DNA of 64,000 bases, taken from the NCBI GenBank assembly GCA_035559535.1, contig DATMBG010000051.1, positions 456,767-520,766 on the forward strand, given 5' to 3'. Positions 34,492-43,091 of this stretch are shown piece after piece. Both the position numbers and the translations under genes were made by a program. The first letter of the stretch is position 1. The number at the start of each line of letters is the position of its first letter. Below the pieces are notes generated by a model, which did no database searches, was not told where the DNA came from, and saw only the letters and a list, made by a program, of their open reading frames with translations. This DNA comes from Candidatus Limnocylindrales bacterium. GTDB taxonomy: Bacteria; Moduliflexota; Moduliflexia; Moduliflexales; JAUQPW01.

Positions 34492-36252
34492 ATGAAAGAT
34501 TTACTAAAGCAACTTTCCAAAATACTCTGGCTTGGACTCTTGTTATCCGTAATCAACCTTTCGGGAGCAATTGCCTGGGACAACCAACAACAATCCAACG
34601 ATCCTTCAACCCGACCTGAGACAAGGAACGTAGAACCGGTCGCGGATCAAAAACCCAAATTCTTTCCCTATGATCCTGTATGGGTAGATCGAGACCAGAT
34701 TTCCATTCCCAAGCCAAAACCTATTGAGTTGAGTAAGATATATGATTTTGCAGAGAACACCTTTAGTAAGCCTGGAGATCCAACGATTCGGCGGGCTCAG
34801 AACATCAACACCCTGGGAGAAGTTCCCGATTCCAGTTGGTTTACCAACCGAATTGGACTCCACCCCATGACTTTAGAACAACTCGCTCGGGGCCCCAATC
34901 GAAGCGATGGACCGGATATGTCCGGCCCCTGGACCATCATCTCAGCCAAAACTCAGGGCGTTACCCCGGGATTCGTCATGAAGGATAGCCGAGGAGATAC
35001 TTATTTTATCAAGTTAGATCCCAAGAAATACCCCCAAATGGCAACCTCAGCCGAGGTCATAAGCACGAAGTTTTTCTACGCCTTTGGATATAATGTTCCG
35101 GAGAACTATCTCGCCTTCTTCCGACCGGAGCAACTTAAAATTGGACCGGAAGCTAAAGTTCCCGGTAGGGATGGTAAAAAACGACCGATGACCAAAGCCG
35201 ATATCGATGCGATCCTGTGTAAAGTGCCGAAGCGTTCCGATGGAACCATTCAGGCTCTTGCCAGTCTCAAGCTTCCAGGAGAACCCCTGGGTCCTTTTAA
35301 ATATTATGGAACCCGAAGTGACGACCCCAACGATATATTTCCCCATGAGAACCGTCGTGAGTTACGAGGATTGCAAGTTTTTTTCTCCTGGTTGAACGAT
35401 AATGATTCCGATGCGACCAATACTTTAGATATGTATGTAACGGAAGCAGGTCGTAGCTACGTTAAGCATTACCTCATCGATTTTGGAACCACCCTGGGGA
35501 GTGCGGCCATTGCTCCCCATGGTCCCCGGGAAGGGAATGCCTACTACTTTGAAGGGAAGCCCACTCTGAAATCGGCCCTTACTTTAGGCCTCTGGGACCC
35601 CCCTTGGAGACACATCCAATATCAAGAATATCCGGAAATCGGACGGTTTGAAGCTTCTTATTTCCGACCCGAACACTGGAAACCAGATTATCCCAATCCT
35701 GCCGGCATTCGGATGCAGAATGAAGATGCCTTCTGGGCTACCCGGACGGTAATGCGTTTTACCGATGAGATGGTCCGGGCCATTGTAAAAACCGGTCAAA
35801 TTTCTAACCCGGAAGCCGAGAATTTTCTCGTAAAAACTCTCCTTCAAAGACGAGATAAGATCCTTCATTATTATCTAAACCAGATTAACCCCTTAGATGA
35901 TTTTCGGTTAGTCATCCCAGAAACAACTCCCCAAACTACTCCGGAACAGCCTGAGGAAGCTACTCCTTTCCTGAATTTCAAAAATCTAGGAGTAGAAGCC
36001 AGAATTTCTACGGCTAATTCATACGAGTATCAATGGTTCCGATTTAATAACCAAGACGGTTCAACAGAACCTTTGACCGAGATTCAATCCTCTGCCTCTC
36101 CCTCAATCCCTGTACCCCAGGATGCTTCTCCTTATCTCATGGTAAGAATCCGAACCCTCAGTCCGAATCAGGAAAACTGGAAGAAAAAAGTAGAAGTTTT
36201 TATCCGTAACATTCCGGAAAAATCCGTCGTAGGAATTGAAAGGGAAAACTAA
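34492..36252 (+). CDS. Exported protein-kinase-like protein of unknown family, copy 2
   Basis: A 586-residue paralogue of the gene at 2510-4246. I chose the ATG at 34492, with TAGG seven bases upstream, because it gives a clean signal peptide (MKDLLKQLSKILWLGLLLSV). An upstream TTG at 34447 would add 15 residues with no better ribosome site. The kinase-like motifs are all kept: YFIKLDP, ATSAEVISTKFFYAFGYN, WLNDNDSDATNTLDMYV and LIDFGTTLGS. RMQNEDAFWATRTVM is also identical in both copies. A proline/threonine-rich insertion near residue 480 is the main difference. No nucleotide-carrier gene follows this copy. Confidence 0.6.
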   Translation: MKDLLKQLSKILWLGLLLSVINLSGAIAWDNQQQSNDPSTRPETRNVEPVADQKPKFFPYDPVWVDRDQISIPKPKPIELSKIYDFAENTFSKPGDPTIRRAQNINTLGEVPDSSWFTNRIGLHPMTLEQLARGPNRSDGPDMSGPWTIISAKTQGVTPGFVMKDSRGDTYFIKLDPKKYPQMATSAEVISTKFFYAFGYNVPENYLAFFRPEQLKIGPEAKVPGRDGKKRPMTKADIDAILCKVPKRSDGTIQALASLKLPGEPLGPFKYYGTRSDDPNDIFPHENRRELRGLQVFFSWLNDNDSDATNTLDMYVTEAGRSYVKHYLIDFGTTLGSAAIAPHGPREGNAYYFEGKPTLKSALTLGLWDPPWRHIQYQEYPEIGRFEASYFRPEHWKPDYPNPAGIRMQNEDAFWATRTVMRFTDEMVRAIVKTGQISNPEAENFLVKTLLQRRDKILHYYLNQINPLDDFRLVIPETTPQTTPEQPEEATPFLNFKNLGVEARISTANSYEYQWFRFNNQDGSTEPLTEIQSSASPSIPVPQDASPYLMVRIRTLSPNQENWKKKVEVFIRNIPEKSVVGIEREN

Positions 36253-36281
36253 AATTTATTTTGGTCAAGCCGATGAAATTT

Positions 36282-37052
36282 TTAGCTGCAGGATTCATCT
36301 CCTTGAAGTAAACGTGCGGCGGCGTGATCGACCAGCCAGAGTAACTCTCCGGGGTCTGGACGAATCAACTGGGCAGGGAGTTGTTGGGGTTCATATCTTC
36401 CTTCAAGGACTGCCTTCAAAGGCAGGGCTTTTTCATCTCCACTCACCAGGAAGATCACACAGGCTGCACGGTTCAAGACGGGTACCGTCAAGGTTACCCG
36501 ATTGGTATACAACTTTCCGACCCAGTTGGAGACGACCAGTCGTTTTTGTTCCTGTAATGCTCTTGTACAGGGAAAAAGTGAAGCGGTATGGGCATCGGAC
36601 CCAAGACCCAGGAACACCAGATCGAAACGTGGAAGTTGTTCGGCCGACAATTGAAAGAAATCTCGTAATACCTGCTCATATTCCTCGGCTGCTTTCCCGG
36701 CATCCGGATTCTCACCTCTGATCCGATGGATATGGGTTGGTGGAACGGGTACTTTGGATAACATTACCTCGTTGGCCATGCGATAGTTACTCTCTATATG
36801 ATCAGGTGGAACGGGACGTTCATCCCCCCAGAAGAAGTAAATCCGGTCCCAAGGTATCTGGTTTCGAAAGGTTGCATCATCGACCAACAATGAGTAAAAT
36901 CCCTTGGGCGTTGAACCACCGGACAGTACCACCGTAAAGGAACCTTTTGCTTCTACCGCTTCTCTGGCCCGGCGCATAAACTCTGTAGCTGCTGCACGAT
37001 ATAAGGCCTCGGCATCGGTTACAATCTGAATTTTGGGTTTCATAGAGACCAT
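36282..37052 (-). CDS. pgl: 6-phosphogluconolactonase
   Basis: A 256-residue cytoplasmic enzyme of the oxidative pentose phosphate pathway, hydrolysing 6-phosphogluconolactone. VVLSGGSTPKGFYSLL, IYFFWGDERPVPPDHIESNYRM and LGLGSDAHTASLFP are DevB/Pgl motifs. The last normally reads DGHTASLFPG; here DA replaces DG and C replaces the final G. AAGGAG four bases before the ATG supports the start. It stands alone between the barrel/kinase pair and DUF1614. Neither glucose-6-phosphate dehydrogenase nor gluconate dehydrogenase is in the window. Confidence 0.92.
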   Translation of the reverse strand: MVSMKPKIQIVTDAEALYRAAATEFMRRAREAVEAKGSFTVVLSGGSTPKGFYSLLVDDATFRNQIPWDRIYFFWGDERPVPPDHIESNYRMANEVMLSKVPVPPTHIHRIRGENPDAGKAAEEYEQVLRDFFQLSAEQLPRFDLVFLGLGSDAHTASLFPCTRALQEQKRLVVSNWVGKLYTNRVTLTVPVLNRAACVIFLVSGDEKALPLKAVLEGRYEPQQLPAQLIRPDPGELLWLVDHAAARLLQGDESCS

Positions 37053-37121
37053 ACTTCTCCTTTATTCCCTAATAATCTTCCTCTTTCCCTCCTCTTTTGG
37101 AGTGCTTATAGATTTTTTCCT

Positions 37122-37793
37122 TCATGCCAATAGAACGGCAATGATCCCCGTGAGGAATATCCCATCGAATCGGCCTGCACCCCCAATGGAAGCGATGGGG
37201 GCCCCTAAACGGGGAATAACATGTAGATTAAGCAAATCGGCACCAATCAAACTACCCAGACTTCCAGCAATATAGGCTATCGGCGGTGCATTTTGCGGGG
37301 CAAGGAGATAGGCCAGGAATGCAGCTAAAAGAGGGGGAAGAAACATGGGTACGGCTATCCCTACACCCGGTACCGGCCGGGCTATCCAATGGACTACCAT
37401 CGTCATAATTAAAACGGCGATACCGCTCTGGAGCAACAGATGCAGATTTTTAATTAAAAGGTAGAGTGAAATCAGAATGGGAACCACAGCTCCTCCTACA
37501 TTGATGGCAATAACCGTCCTTCCCGTGCTTACAAGGGTAGGAATAACATATCGCATACCGAAGAAATTAACCACCTTGTTTTCGATAAATCGTTCCCCGG
37601 GAATTTCCATGATGGGGATGTTGATGTAACTCCCTATCAAGGATAAAAACAGTAAAATCAGAATATACCTGGAATTAACGCCGGCCTTCTCATAGGCATA
37701 GCTGATGATTCCTATTTCGATCATAACTACAAGAACGGCCAAAACCAGAAAGAACAACAGGATAAAGGGAATGGTAAGGGGGAAGAAATACAT
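37122..37793 (-). CDS. DUF1614 multi-spanning membrane protein
   Basis: A 223-residue inner-membrane protein with about seven helices. The C-terminal block SLGSLIGADLLNL, LGAPIASIGGAGRFDGIFLTG is the DUF1614 signature. The start at 37793 (MYFFPLTIPFILL) is chosen for a near-perfect AAAAGGAGG seven bases upstream. The longer frame to 37922 has no such site. No function is established. A C-terminal GADLLNL/GGAGxFDG arrangement suggests a binding site near the membrane. Confidence 0.8.
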   Translation of the reverse strand: MYFFPLTIPFILLFFLVLAVLVVMIEIGIISYAYEKAGVNSRYILILLFLSLIGSYINIPIMEIPGERFIENKVVNFFGMRYVIPTLVSTGRTVIAINVGGAVVPILISLYLLIKNLHLLLQSGIAVLIMTMVVHWIARPVPGVGIAVPMFLPPLLAAFLAYLLAPQNAPPIAYIAGSLGSLIGADLLNLHVIPRLGAPIASIGGAGRFDGIFLTGIIAVLLA

Positions 37794-37922
37794 ACCGATG
37801 CCTCCTTTTAGAAGAGTTATCACGGTACCGGGTACCTTTGAAGGGTCAAGTACCTTAGCCTGGATTAACTCGGTTAAATAAGTCAATGAAATGATGGGTA
37901 ACCGATGGGGATATTTCTCCAT

Positions 37923-38484
37923 CTACGGTCACTCTACGGTCACTTAAAATTTACTCCTTCTCACCTGTTTACCTCAAGCCTAAGACCTATAAAATCTACC
38001 TTTGCTCTTTTTATACCTCTTCACCGCACAACGGATAGGGTAGGAAGAAGTAACGGTAACCCTTTAACCGGTGTCATTTTTTCTGTCTAAACATCCCCCA
38101 TCCATACGCGCCGGGTTAAGCTGAAAAGCCCCGTTAAGGGCGAACCGTGGCTGGCACATATACCCTCAAGGGGGGACTGATGCGGGATTGTTCCTATTGA
38201 AGTCCCCCCTCCAGGCGGACCCGGCAGGTGATTCTTCTTCCATCTACTAAACGGTCCTGGCCCGTTGGGTCACCACAATGCATGAAAATAGCTCAGATTG
38301 ATTAAACTGCCTCAGGTACCAGAGTCTTCACGGCTATTTTCACATGAAATCGATACAGACCCTATTAAGAAACCCTACCTTGACCTCCTCTAAGCAGAAG
38401 AATAAGTTATTAAAGTAAAAGAAGATTTTCTCCTAAAGTAAAAGAAGATTTTCTCCTATAACAAGGGTAGGTCCCTGTCTCCGG
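37923..38484. other. Intergenic region with repeat element and tandem repeat
   Basis: Holds the MITE-like copy at 38064-38250 and a two-copy 23-base tandem repeat (unit TAAAGTAAAAGAAGATTTTC plus TCC) at 38410-38456, just ahead of the histidine kinase gene. No gene seen. Confidence 0.55.
38064..38250. repeat. Diverged MITE-like element, relative of 31009-31140
   Basis: The left end TTAACCGGTGTCATTTTTTC parallels TTAGTAGGTGTCACTTTTC of the other copy. The right end ...CATCTACTAA parallels CACCTACTAA. The inner part includes an ACGCGCCGGGTTAAGCTGAA segment similar to one at 815-840. The termini have drifted, so this copy is older. Confidence 0.55.
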
Positions 38485-40161
38485 TTGATGATTTCGAATT
38501 TTTTCTCCATGATTACAAGAAAACTGGCCATAAAGTGGAGTTTCATCCTGGCTATCTTTCTCATTGTAAGTCTCATAACGCTTTTTATATTCACTTCGAC
38601 CTTCATCTGGCAAACGGCGACAGAAAGAACCCAAGAAAAGTTTGAAAAAGGATTTATACGACTGGAAGCTATGTTTGAAAGAATCCTCCAGGAAAATCTG
38701 GAGCGGGCCTTATTTCTCAGCCAGGATGAGGAAAAACTCCTTCAACCTTTACAACAAAAAAATTACCTACAACTTCAAAGGAATCTGGAAACCGAACTGA
38801 AAAAGCGGGTAGCAATTAATCTTATGCTCATAACAGATAACGAGGGTCATCTGGTTACCCAGGTACCTGGAGACTCGATTTTCGGATTATCGGAACCTTT
38901 CAAGGATACCGACCTGATGGAATTTATAGAACAAGCCTTAAAAGGAGAGGCAGCTCGTCGGATCCTGATCTCACCGTCTGATTTTGTATTGGCCGTAGCT
39001 GTCCCGATTAAAATTGGTAATCAGATCATAGGAACCTGTTTGATAGGAAGTCGGATTACCCCCCAGGTTATAGAAAGCTATAGTCGTATCATTGGATTAG
39101 GAATTGGCATCTACTTCCGGGGTTCCAAGGTGCTAGGTTCTTATAAAGGCCTTGCCAGTCTACCGGATTCCCTTACCTTTGATACTTTTCAAACCTTCCT
39201 TATCGATCAGGAAAAATTCGATGTGGCGTTTAAACAGGCAATGCGTTATTCTCAGCCAGGTTCCTGGATTCTGGCAGGAATTCTTCCCTATCACGAGCGA
39301 GAAGCCATGGTGAGGAATGAACAGAAAGTACTCTTGATGCTGATAGTGGGGATCCATTTGATCCTCATAGGATTAATTTTCTTTGGTTTTCGAAGTCTGG
39401 TTCGACCTATCCTCCGCTTAACAGAGGCTTCTCGGGAGATAGCTCGGGGGAAATGGCAGGGGAGAGTACCTGAAACTTCTCGAAGGGATGAAATCGGAGA
39501 ACTGGCCCGTTCTTTTGAACAAATGATCCTTCAACGAAAACAGGTTGAAGACAGCTTGATAGAACAAACCCGGGAAATGCACCATCGGATCAAAAACAAT
39601 CTTCAGATGATTAGCAGTTTATTACAACTTCAGCTACGACGTAAAAACATCCAGGATCCCGAAGCCCTTATCCGATCCACCTTGGAACGTATTCAAAATA
39701 TTGCCTTAACCCATGAGTTCCTCTCCTGTAGGGAAAAGGATTCCATCCATGCCCTGGATTTGCTTGGTCGAATTGGAGAAGCCTGCCTTAAGACCCTGGT
39801 CCAATCCAATCAAACGATCGAAATCTCCGTAACAGGTCAAGACATCTTGATGAATTCGACGACCGCTCTCCCCCTGGCTTTTATCACCCATGAGTTGGTG
39901 GTTAATGCGATTAAGCATGGATTTAAAAATCGGGATAAGGGTTTGATTCAAATACACTTGATCCCAGAAGGTAGCCGGGTTATTTTACGAATCCAGGATG
40001 ATGGACAGGGTCTTCCCGAAGAAAGTCCCGCCTCCCAGGATTTCTATAACCTGGGACTACAATTGGTCCAACGATTTGTGAGCCGGGATCTAAAAGGGAC
40101 TTTTCATTTAAGTAAAAACCTTTCCCAAGGAACCACGGCGCAAATCGTATTCGAACCTTAA
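38485..40161 (+). CDS. Sensor histidine kinase (HisKA_2 type) with extracellular sensor domain
   Basis: A 558-residue inner-membrane kinase. Membrane helices at about 17-41 and 281-303 enclose a periplasmic Cache-like sensor (ELKKRVAINLMLITDNEG, AVPIKIGNQIIGTCLIGS). A HAMP linker follows (about 304-355), then the HisKA_2 H-box EMHHRIKNNLQMISSLLQLQ (phospho-histidine about 366-367), N-box HELVVNAIKHGF and G-box DDGQGLP. It ends 30 bases before the ANTAR regulator, forming a pair like EutW/EutV. Kinases of this type phosphorylate ANTAR proteins in response to a ligand. The nearby transporter suggests the ligand is its substrate. Confidence 0.9.
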   Translation: MMISNFFSMITRKLAIKWSFILAIFLIVSLITLFIFTSTFIWQTATERTQEKFEKGFIRLEAMFERILQENLERALFLSQDEEKLLQPLQQKNYLQLQRNLETELKKRVAINLMLITDNEGHLVTQVPGDSIFGLSEPFKDTDLMEFIEQALKGEAARRILISPSDFVLAVAVPIKIGNQIIGTCLIGSRITPQVIESYSRIIGLGIGIYFRGSKVLGSYKGLASLPDSLTFDTFQTFLIDQEKFDVAFKQAMRYSQPGSWILAGILPYHEREAMVRNEQKVLLMLIVGIHLILIGLIFFGFRSLVRPILRLTEASREIARGKWQGRVPETSRRDEIGELARSFEQMILQRKQVEDSLIEQTREMHHRIKNNLQMISSLLQLQLRRKNIQDPEALIRSTLERIQNIALTHEFLSCREKDSIHALDLLGRIGEACLKTLVQSNQTIEISVTGQDILMNSTTALPLAFITHELVVNAIKHGFKNRDKGLIQIHLIPEGSRVILRIQDDGQGLPEESPASQDFYNLGLQLVQRFVSRDLKGTFHLSKNLSQGTTAQIVFEP

Positions 40162-40190
40162 GTTTATTTTCTATGGCCAGAAAGGAAAAT

Positions 40191-40775
40191 ATGCCTGAAC
40201 CATTACGGGTTTTGATTGCAGAAGATGATACGGTGATTGCTATGGATCTCCGAGAAGCCCTGGAATCCCTGGGGCATCGGGTAATCGGAGAGGCTTCAAC
40301 GGGAGTGGAAGCCCTTCGACTGGCTCGAGAACTGAAACCGGATCTCCTTCTGTTGGATATTAAGATGCCGGAACTGGATGGAATAGAAGCTGCTACCAGA
40401 ATTCTGGCAGAATATCCCCTTGCCATTATCATGCTTACGGCCTATACCGATGAGGTTTTGATCCAACGGGCAGAAAAAGCCGGGGCTTTAGCGTACTTGG
40501 TTAAACCTATCCAGGAGGAAGCTCTAAAACCAGCTATTCGCGTAGCCATGGCTCGATTCAGAGAACTTCAGGCACTCCGTACCGAGGTCAGTAACTTGAA
40601 GGAAGCCCTTGAAGCCAGAAAACTCATCGAACGCGCCAAAGGAATTTTGATGGAAAAGTTGGGTATATCCGAAGCTGAGGCTATGAAGCGGCTGCAAGAG
40701 CAGAGCCGTAACCATCGTAAGAAACTGGTCGAAATAGCTAAGGCCATCCTCATGGCTCAAGATCTATTGGCTTAA
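40191..40775 (+). CDS. ANTAR-domain response regulator (RNA-binding antiterminator)
   Basis: A 194-residue regulator of the AmiR/NasT/EutV group. The receiver (about 1-115) has RVLIAEDDTV, LLLLDIKMPELDG with the phosphorylated Asp, MLTAYTD and LVKP. A short coiled coil leads to the ANTAR domain (about 140-190, ERAKGILMEKLGISEAEAMKRLQ), a three-helix RNA-binding module. The start at 40191 has AAAGGA in the correct place; an upstream ATG adds six residues. Such proteins bind paired hairpins with A and G at loop positions 1 and 4 and prevent terminator formation. A leader of just that form lies 255 bases downstream at 41030-41116. Confidence 0.92.
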   Translation: MPEPLRVLIAEDDTVIAMDLREALESLGHRVIGEASTGVEALRLARELKPDLLLLDIKMPELDGIEAATRILAEYPLAIIMLTAYTDEVLIQRAEKAGALAYLVKPIQEEALKPAIRVAMARFRELQALRTEVSNLKEALEARKLIERAKGILMEKLGISEAEAMKRLQEQSRNHRKKLVEIAKAILMAQDLLA

Positions 40776-41029
40776 AAGGTAGAAATCCAAAAAACGAAAT
40801 TCCTCAAGACCCCAATAAAAATAGAGAATTTCCCATGATAGCGTTCTCTCCCCATTTTTCGTCTTCAAGGCGATGGCCATGGACCTTACAGGGGCAAAAT
40901 TTTTAATAACAGGAAAAAGCCCAGGATAAGAGAAGAAGGAGTTTATATGCGAGAGGTAACTCTGGATGAAGAATTGACAAAGATTCTGGAATGACTATTT
41001 TATAATAACAGGAATAAAAAATTACCAGA
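40776..41029. other. Spacer between the ANTAR gene and the transporter leader
   Basis: A 15-codon open frame at 40948-40995 (MREVTLDEELTKILE) has a good AAGGAG site but overlaps the likely promoter and has no recognisable role. The rest is featureless. Confidence 0.35.
41001..41006 (+). promoter_or_regulatory. Promoter -10 (TATAAT) of the transporter operon
   Basis: A perfect TATAAT ends 23 bases before the first leader hairpin, so a transcript starting near 41014 would begin just ahead of it. A TTGACA at 40974-40979 is 21 bases upstream, too far for a classical -35. The -35 is therefore weak or activator-dependent. Confidence 0.5.
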
Positions 41030-41075
41030 GTATCACAAACCCACGGTTGCTTTGTGATACCCGGCTATGGGAGCC
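41030..41075 (+). promoter_or_regulatory. Two-hairpin ANTAR-binding RNA leader
   Basis: Hairpin P1 (41030-41060) has arms GTATCACAAA/TTTGTGATAC. Near its tip a C-G pair closes a six-base loop ACGGTT (41043-41048), with A at position 1 and G at position 4. Hairpin P2 (41063-41075) pairs GGCT with AGCC around ATGGG, again with A first and G fourth. P2's 3' arm (41072-41075) is also the first four bases of the terminator's 5' arm, so P2 and the terminator cannot form together. This is the published layout for ANTAR targets. The regulator gene is just upstream. Confidence 0.75.
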
Positions 41076-41116
41076 TTTTGGGAGAAGTATTCTTTTCTCC
41101 AAAAGGCTTTTTTTTT
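41072..41116 (+). terminator. Intrinsic terminator in the transporter leader (attenuator)
   Basis: AGCCTTTTGGGAGAA (41072-41086) pairs with TTCTCCAAAAGGCT (41095-41108), with one bulged G. Nine Ts follow (41108-41116). It lies 65 bases before the start of the binding-protein gene and would stop transcription unless P2 forms. Confidence 0.85.
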
Positions 41117-41180
41117 GGAACCGAGCCTGAGGTAAGAAAAATTCTTGTGCCCAGGATTTTAAGGGGGAGGGACAGAAACC

Positions 41181-42251
41181 ATGAATTCTAAAACAGTCAG
41201 GATGGTAGCAGAGAGTTTAGGAGGAATTGTTCTCATCGTCGGGTTGATACTTCTAACCCTTTACCTATCCCCTGCGGAGTCAGGTGAAAAAGTAAAAATT
41301 CGGGTGGGACATTTTCCCAATATTACCCATGCCCAGGCAGTTATCGGCCATGGATTATCCCGAAAAGGGGAAGGGTGGTTTGAACAGAGATTAGGTCCGG
41401 AGTACTCCCTCGAGTGGTTCACTTACAATGCCGGTCCTTCGGCTATGGAAGCCATTTTTGCCCGGACTGTGGATTTTACCTATGTAGGTCCCAATCCGGC
41501 TATTAATGCCTATATAAAATCCAAAGGGGAGGACATTCGGATTATTGCCGGTGCAGCCAGTGGGGGAGCAGCTTTTGTGGTACAACCCGATGGAAGGATT
41601 AAGACCGATGCCGATCTTAAAGGCAAAAAAATTGCAACCCCTCAGCTTGGGAATACACAAGATGTAGCAGCAAGGGCCTATCTTCTCTCTAAAGGTTATA
41701 AAGTGACCCCCTCGGGAGGGGATGTATATGTTATACCCACTCAAAATCCAGACCAGCTGGCTTTGTTTCTCAAAGGAGAAGTAGATGGGGTTTGGACCGT
41801 AGAACCCTGGGTGACCCGTCTTTTGGTGGAAGGAAAAGGGGTCATTTACCTTGAAGAAAAGGATCTCTGGAAGGACGGAAAGTACGTAACCACCCATCTT
41901 GTGACCAGTGTTCAGTTTCTTAAAGATCATCGAGACATTCTTAAAAAATGGATTGCGGCCCATATAGAATTGACCCAATGGATCAACCAGAATCCGGACG
42001 AAGCCAAGAAAATCCTTAATGAGGAAATCGCCGTTGAAACCGGAAAATCTCTTTCGCCCCAGATATTGGAAGGATCCTTCGCACGTCTGGAACTAACCTA
42101 TAATCCCATTAGGGATTCACTTTTTAAAGCTGCCGAGGATGCTTTTAAAATTGGTTTCCTGGGCAAAGAAAAACCGGATTTATCTCGGATTTATGATCTC
42201 TCTATTTTAAATGAAGTTTTGAGAGAAAAAGGGCTGCCGGAGATTCCCTAA
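41181..42251 (+). CDS. ABC transporter substrate-binding protein, NrtA/SsuA/TauA family
   Basis: A 356-residue exported binding protein. The hydrophobic signal spans about 10-31. VRVGHFPNITHAQAVIG-like start, NAGPSAMEAIFARTVDFTYVGPNPAINAY, LKGKKIATPQLGNTQDVAARAYL and VDGVWTVEPW are features of the nitrate/sulfonate/taurine group. It is the first gene of a three-gene operon behind the ANTAR-type attenuator. Control by ANTAR proteins is best known for nitrate, amides and ethanolamine, so nitrate or another nitrogen compound is favoured. An alkanesulfonate cannot be excluded, since sulfur genes lie 6 kb away. Confidence 0.85.
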   Translation: MNSKTVRMVAESLGGIVLIVGLILLTLYLSPAESGEKVKIRVGHFPNITHAQAVIGHGLSRKGEGWFEQRLGPEYSLEWFTYNAGPSAMEAIFARTVDFTYVGPNPAINAYIKSKGEDIRIIAGAASGGAAFVVQPDGRIKTDADLKGKKIATPQLGNTQDVAARAYLLSKGYKVTPSGGDVYVIPTQNPDQLALFLKGEVDGVWTVEPWVTRLLVEGKGVIYLEEKDLWKDGKYVTTHLVTSVQFLKDHRDILKKWIAAHIELTQWINQNPDEAKKILNEEIAVETGKSLSPQILEGSFARLELTYNPIRDSLFKAAEDAFKIGFLGKEKPDLSRIYDLSILNEVLREKGLPEIP

Positions 42252-42276
42252 TTTAGCACAAGAAGGAGGTAAGAAT

Positions 42277-43089
42277 TTGAGTAGCCTGGTAAAAAATCAG
42301 CTTTTAAGGGAGGAAACTCCTCCAAAGCTCATGATCGATGGGATAACAAAATCTTTCCAGACTAAGGCGGGTCGTACCCAGGCTTTAGAGGAGGTTTCTT
42401 TAAGTTTGAAAGAAGGAGAATTTGTCTGTCTGGTAGGTCCTTCAGGGTGTGGGAAATCGACCCTACTCAATATCATTGCCGGACTGGAGAAACCCGATTC
42501 CGGAACCATTCTGGTCGATGGAAAACCTGTGACAGGTCCAGGGAGGGATCGGGGGATGATGTTCCAGGAGCCGGCTCTTTTTCCCTGGTTAAATGTACTG
42601 GGAAATGTTTTATTCGGATTAAAGTTGAAACCCGGTTTGACCCAGGCGGAGTGTCGCGAGGTAGCCGAATTTTATCTCCAACTGGTTCATCTAGAACAGT
42701 TTAAGCAAGCCCACATCCATGAACTCTCGGGTGGGATGAAGCAACGGGTCGCTCTGGCACGAGCCCTGGCTCCTAATCCCAGGATTTTACTCATGGATGA
42801 ACCCTTTACCGCCTTGGATGCCATGACCCGGGAACAGCTTTACACAGATCTCCAGGAAATTTGGGAGAAACGACGAAAAACTATTGTCTTTGTAACCCAC
42901 AACGTTCGGGAGGCTTGTTGTTTAGGGGATCGGGTGGTTATTTTTTCCCCTCGACCGGGCCGGATCTGCGAGGAGTTTCAAATCCATTTGAAACGACCCC
43001 GAGATATCAACGACGTAGAACTGGCCCGCTATGCCACGGAAGTTACACAGGCTTTAAGAACCCATATGCTTAGCAAAGCGGAGGTGTAA
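42277..43089 (+). CDS. ABC transporter ATP-binding protein, NrtD/SsuB/TauB family
   Basis: A 270-residue ATPase with Walker [28 protein letters not shown] (Q-loop of this family), signature LSGGMKQRVALARAL, Walker B ILLMDEPFTALDA and H-loop VTHN. The start is TTG at 42277, six or seven bases after a strong AAGGAGGT. It energises the permease encoded next, whose start is two bases after its stop. Confidence 0.9.
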   Translation: MSSLVKNQLLREETPPKLMIDGITKSFQTKAGRTQALEEVSLSLKEGEFVCLVGPSGCGKSTLLNIIAGLEKPDSGTILVDGKPVTGPGRDRGMMFQEPALFPWLNVLGNVLFGLKLKPGLTQAECREVAEFYLQLVHLEQFKQAHIHELSGGMKQRVALARALAPNPRILLMDEPFTALDAMTREQLYTDLQEIWEKRRKTIVFVTHNVREACCLGDRVVIFSPRPGRICEEFQIHLKRPRDINDVELARYATEVTQALRTHMLSKAEV

Positions 43090-43091
43090 CC

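Noticed and set aside
40948-40995. 15-codon peptide before the ANTAR leader as a leader peptide
   Set aside because: It lies upstream of the likely transcription start, so it would not be in the regulated mRNA.
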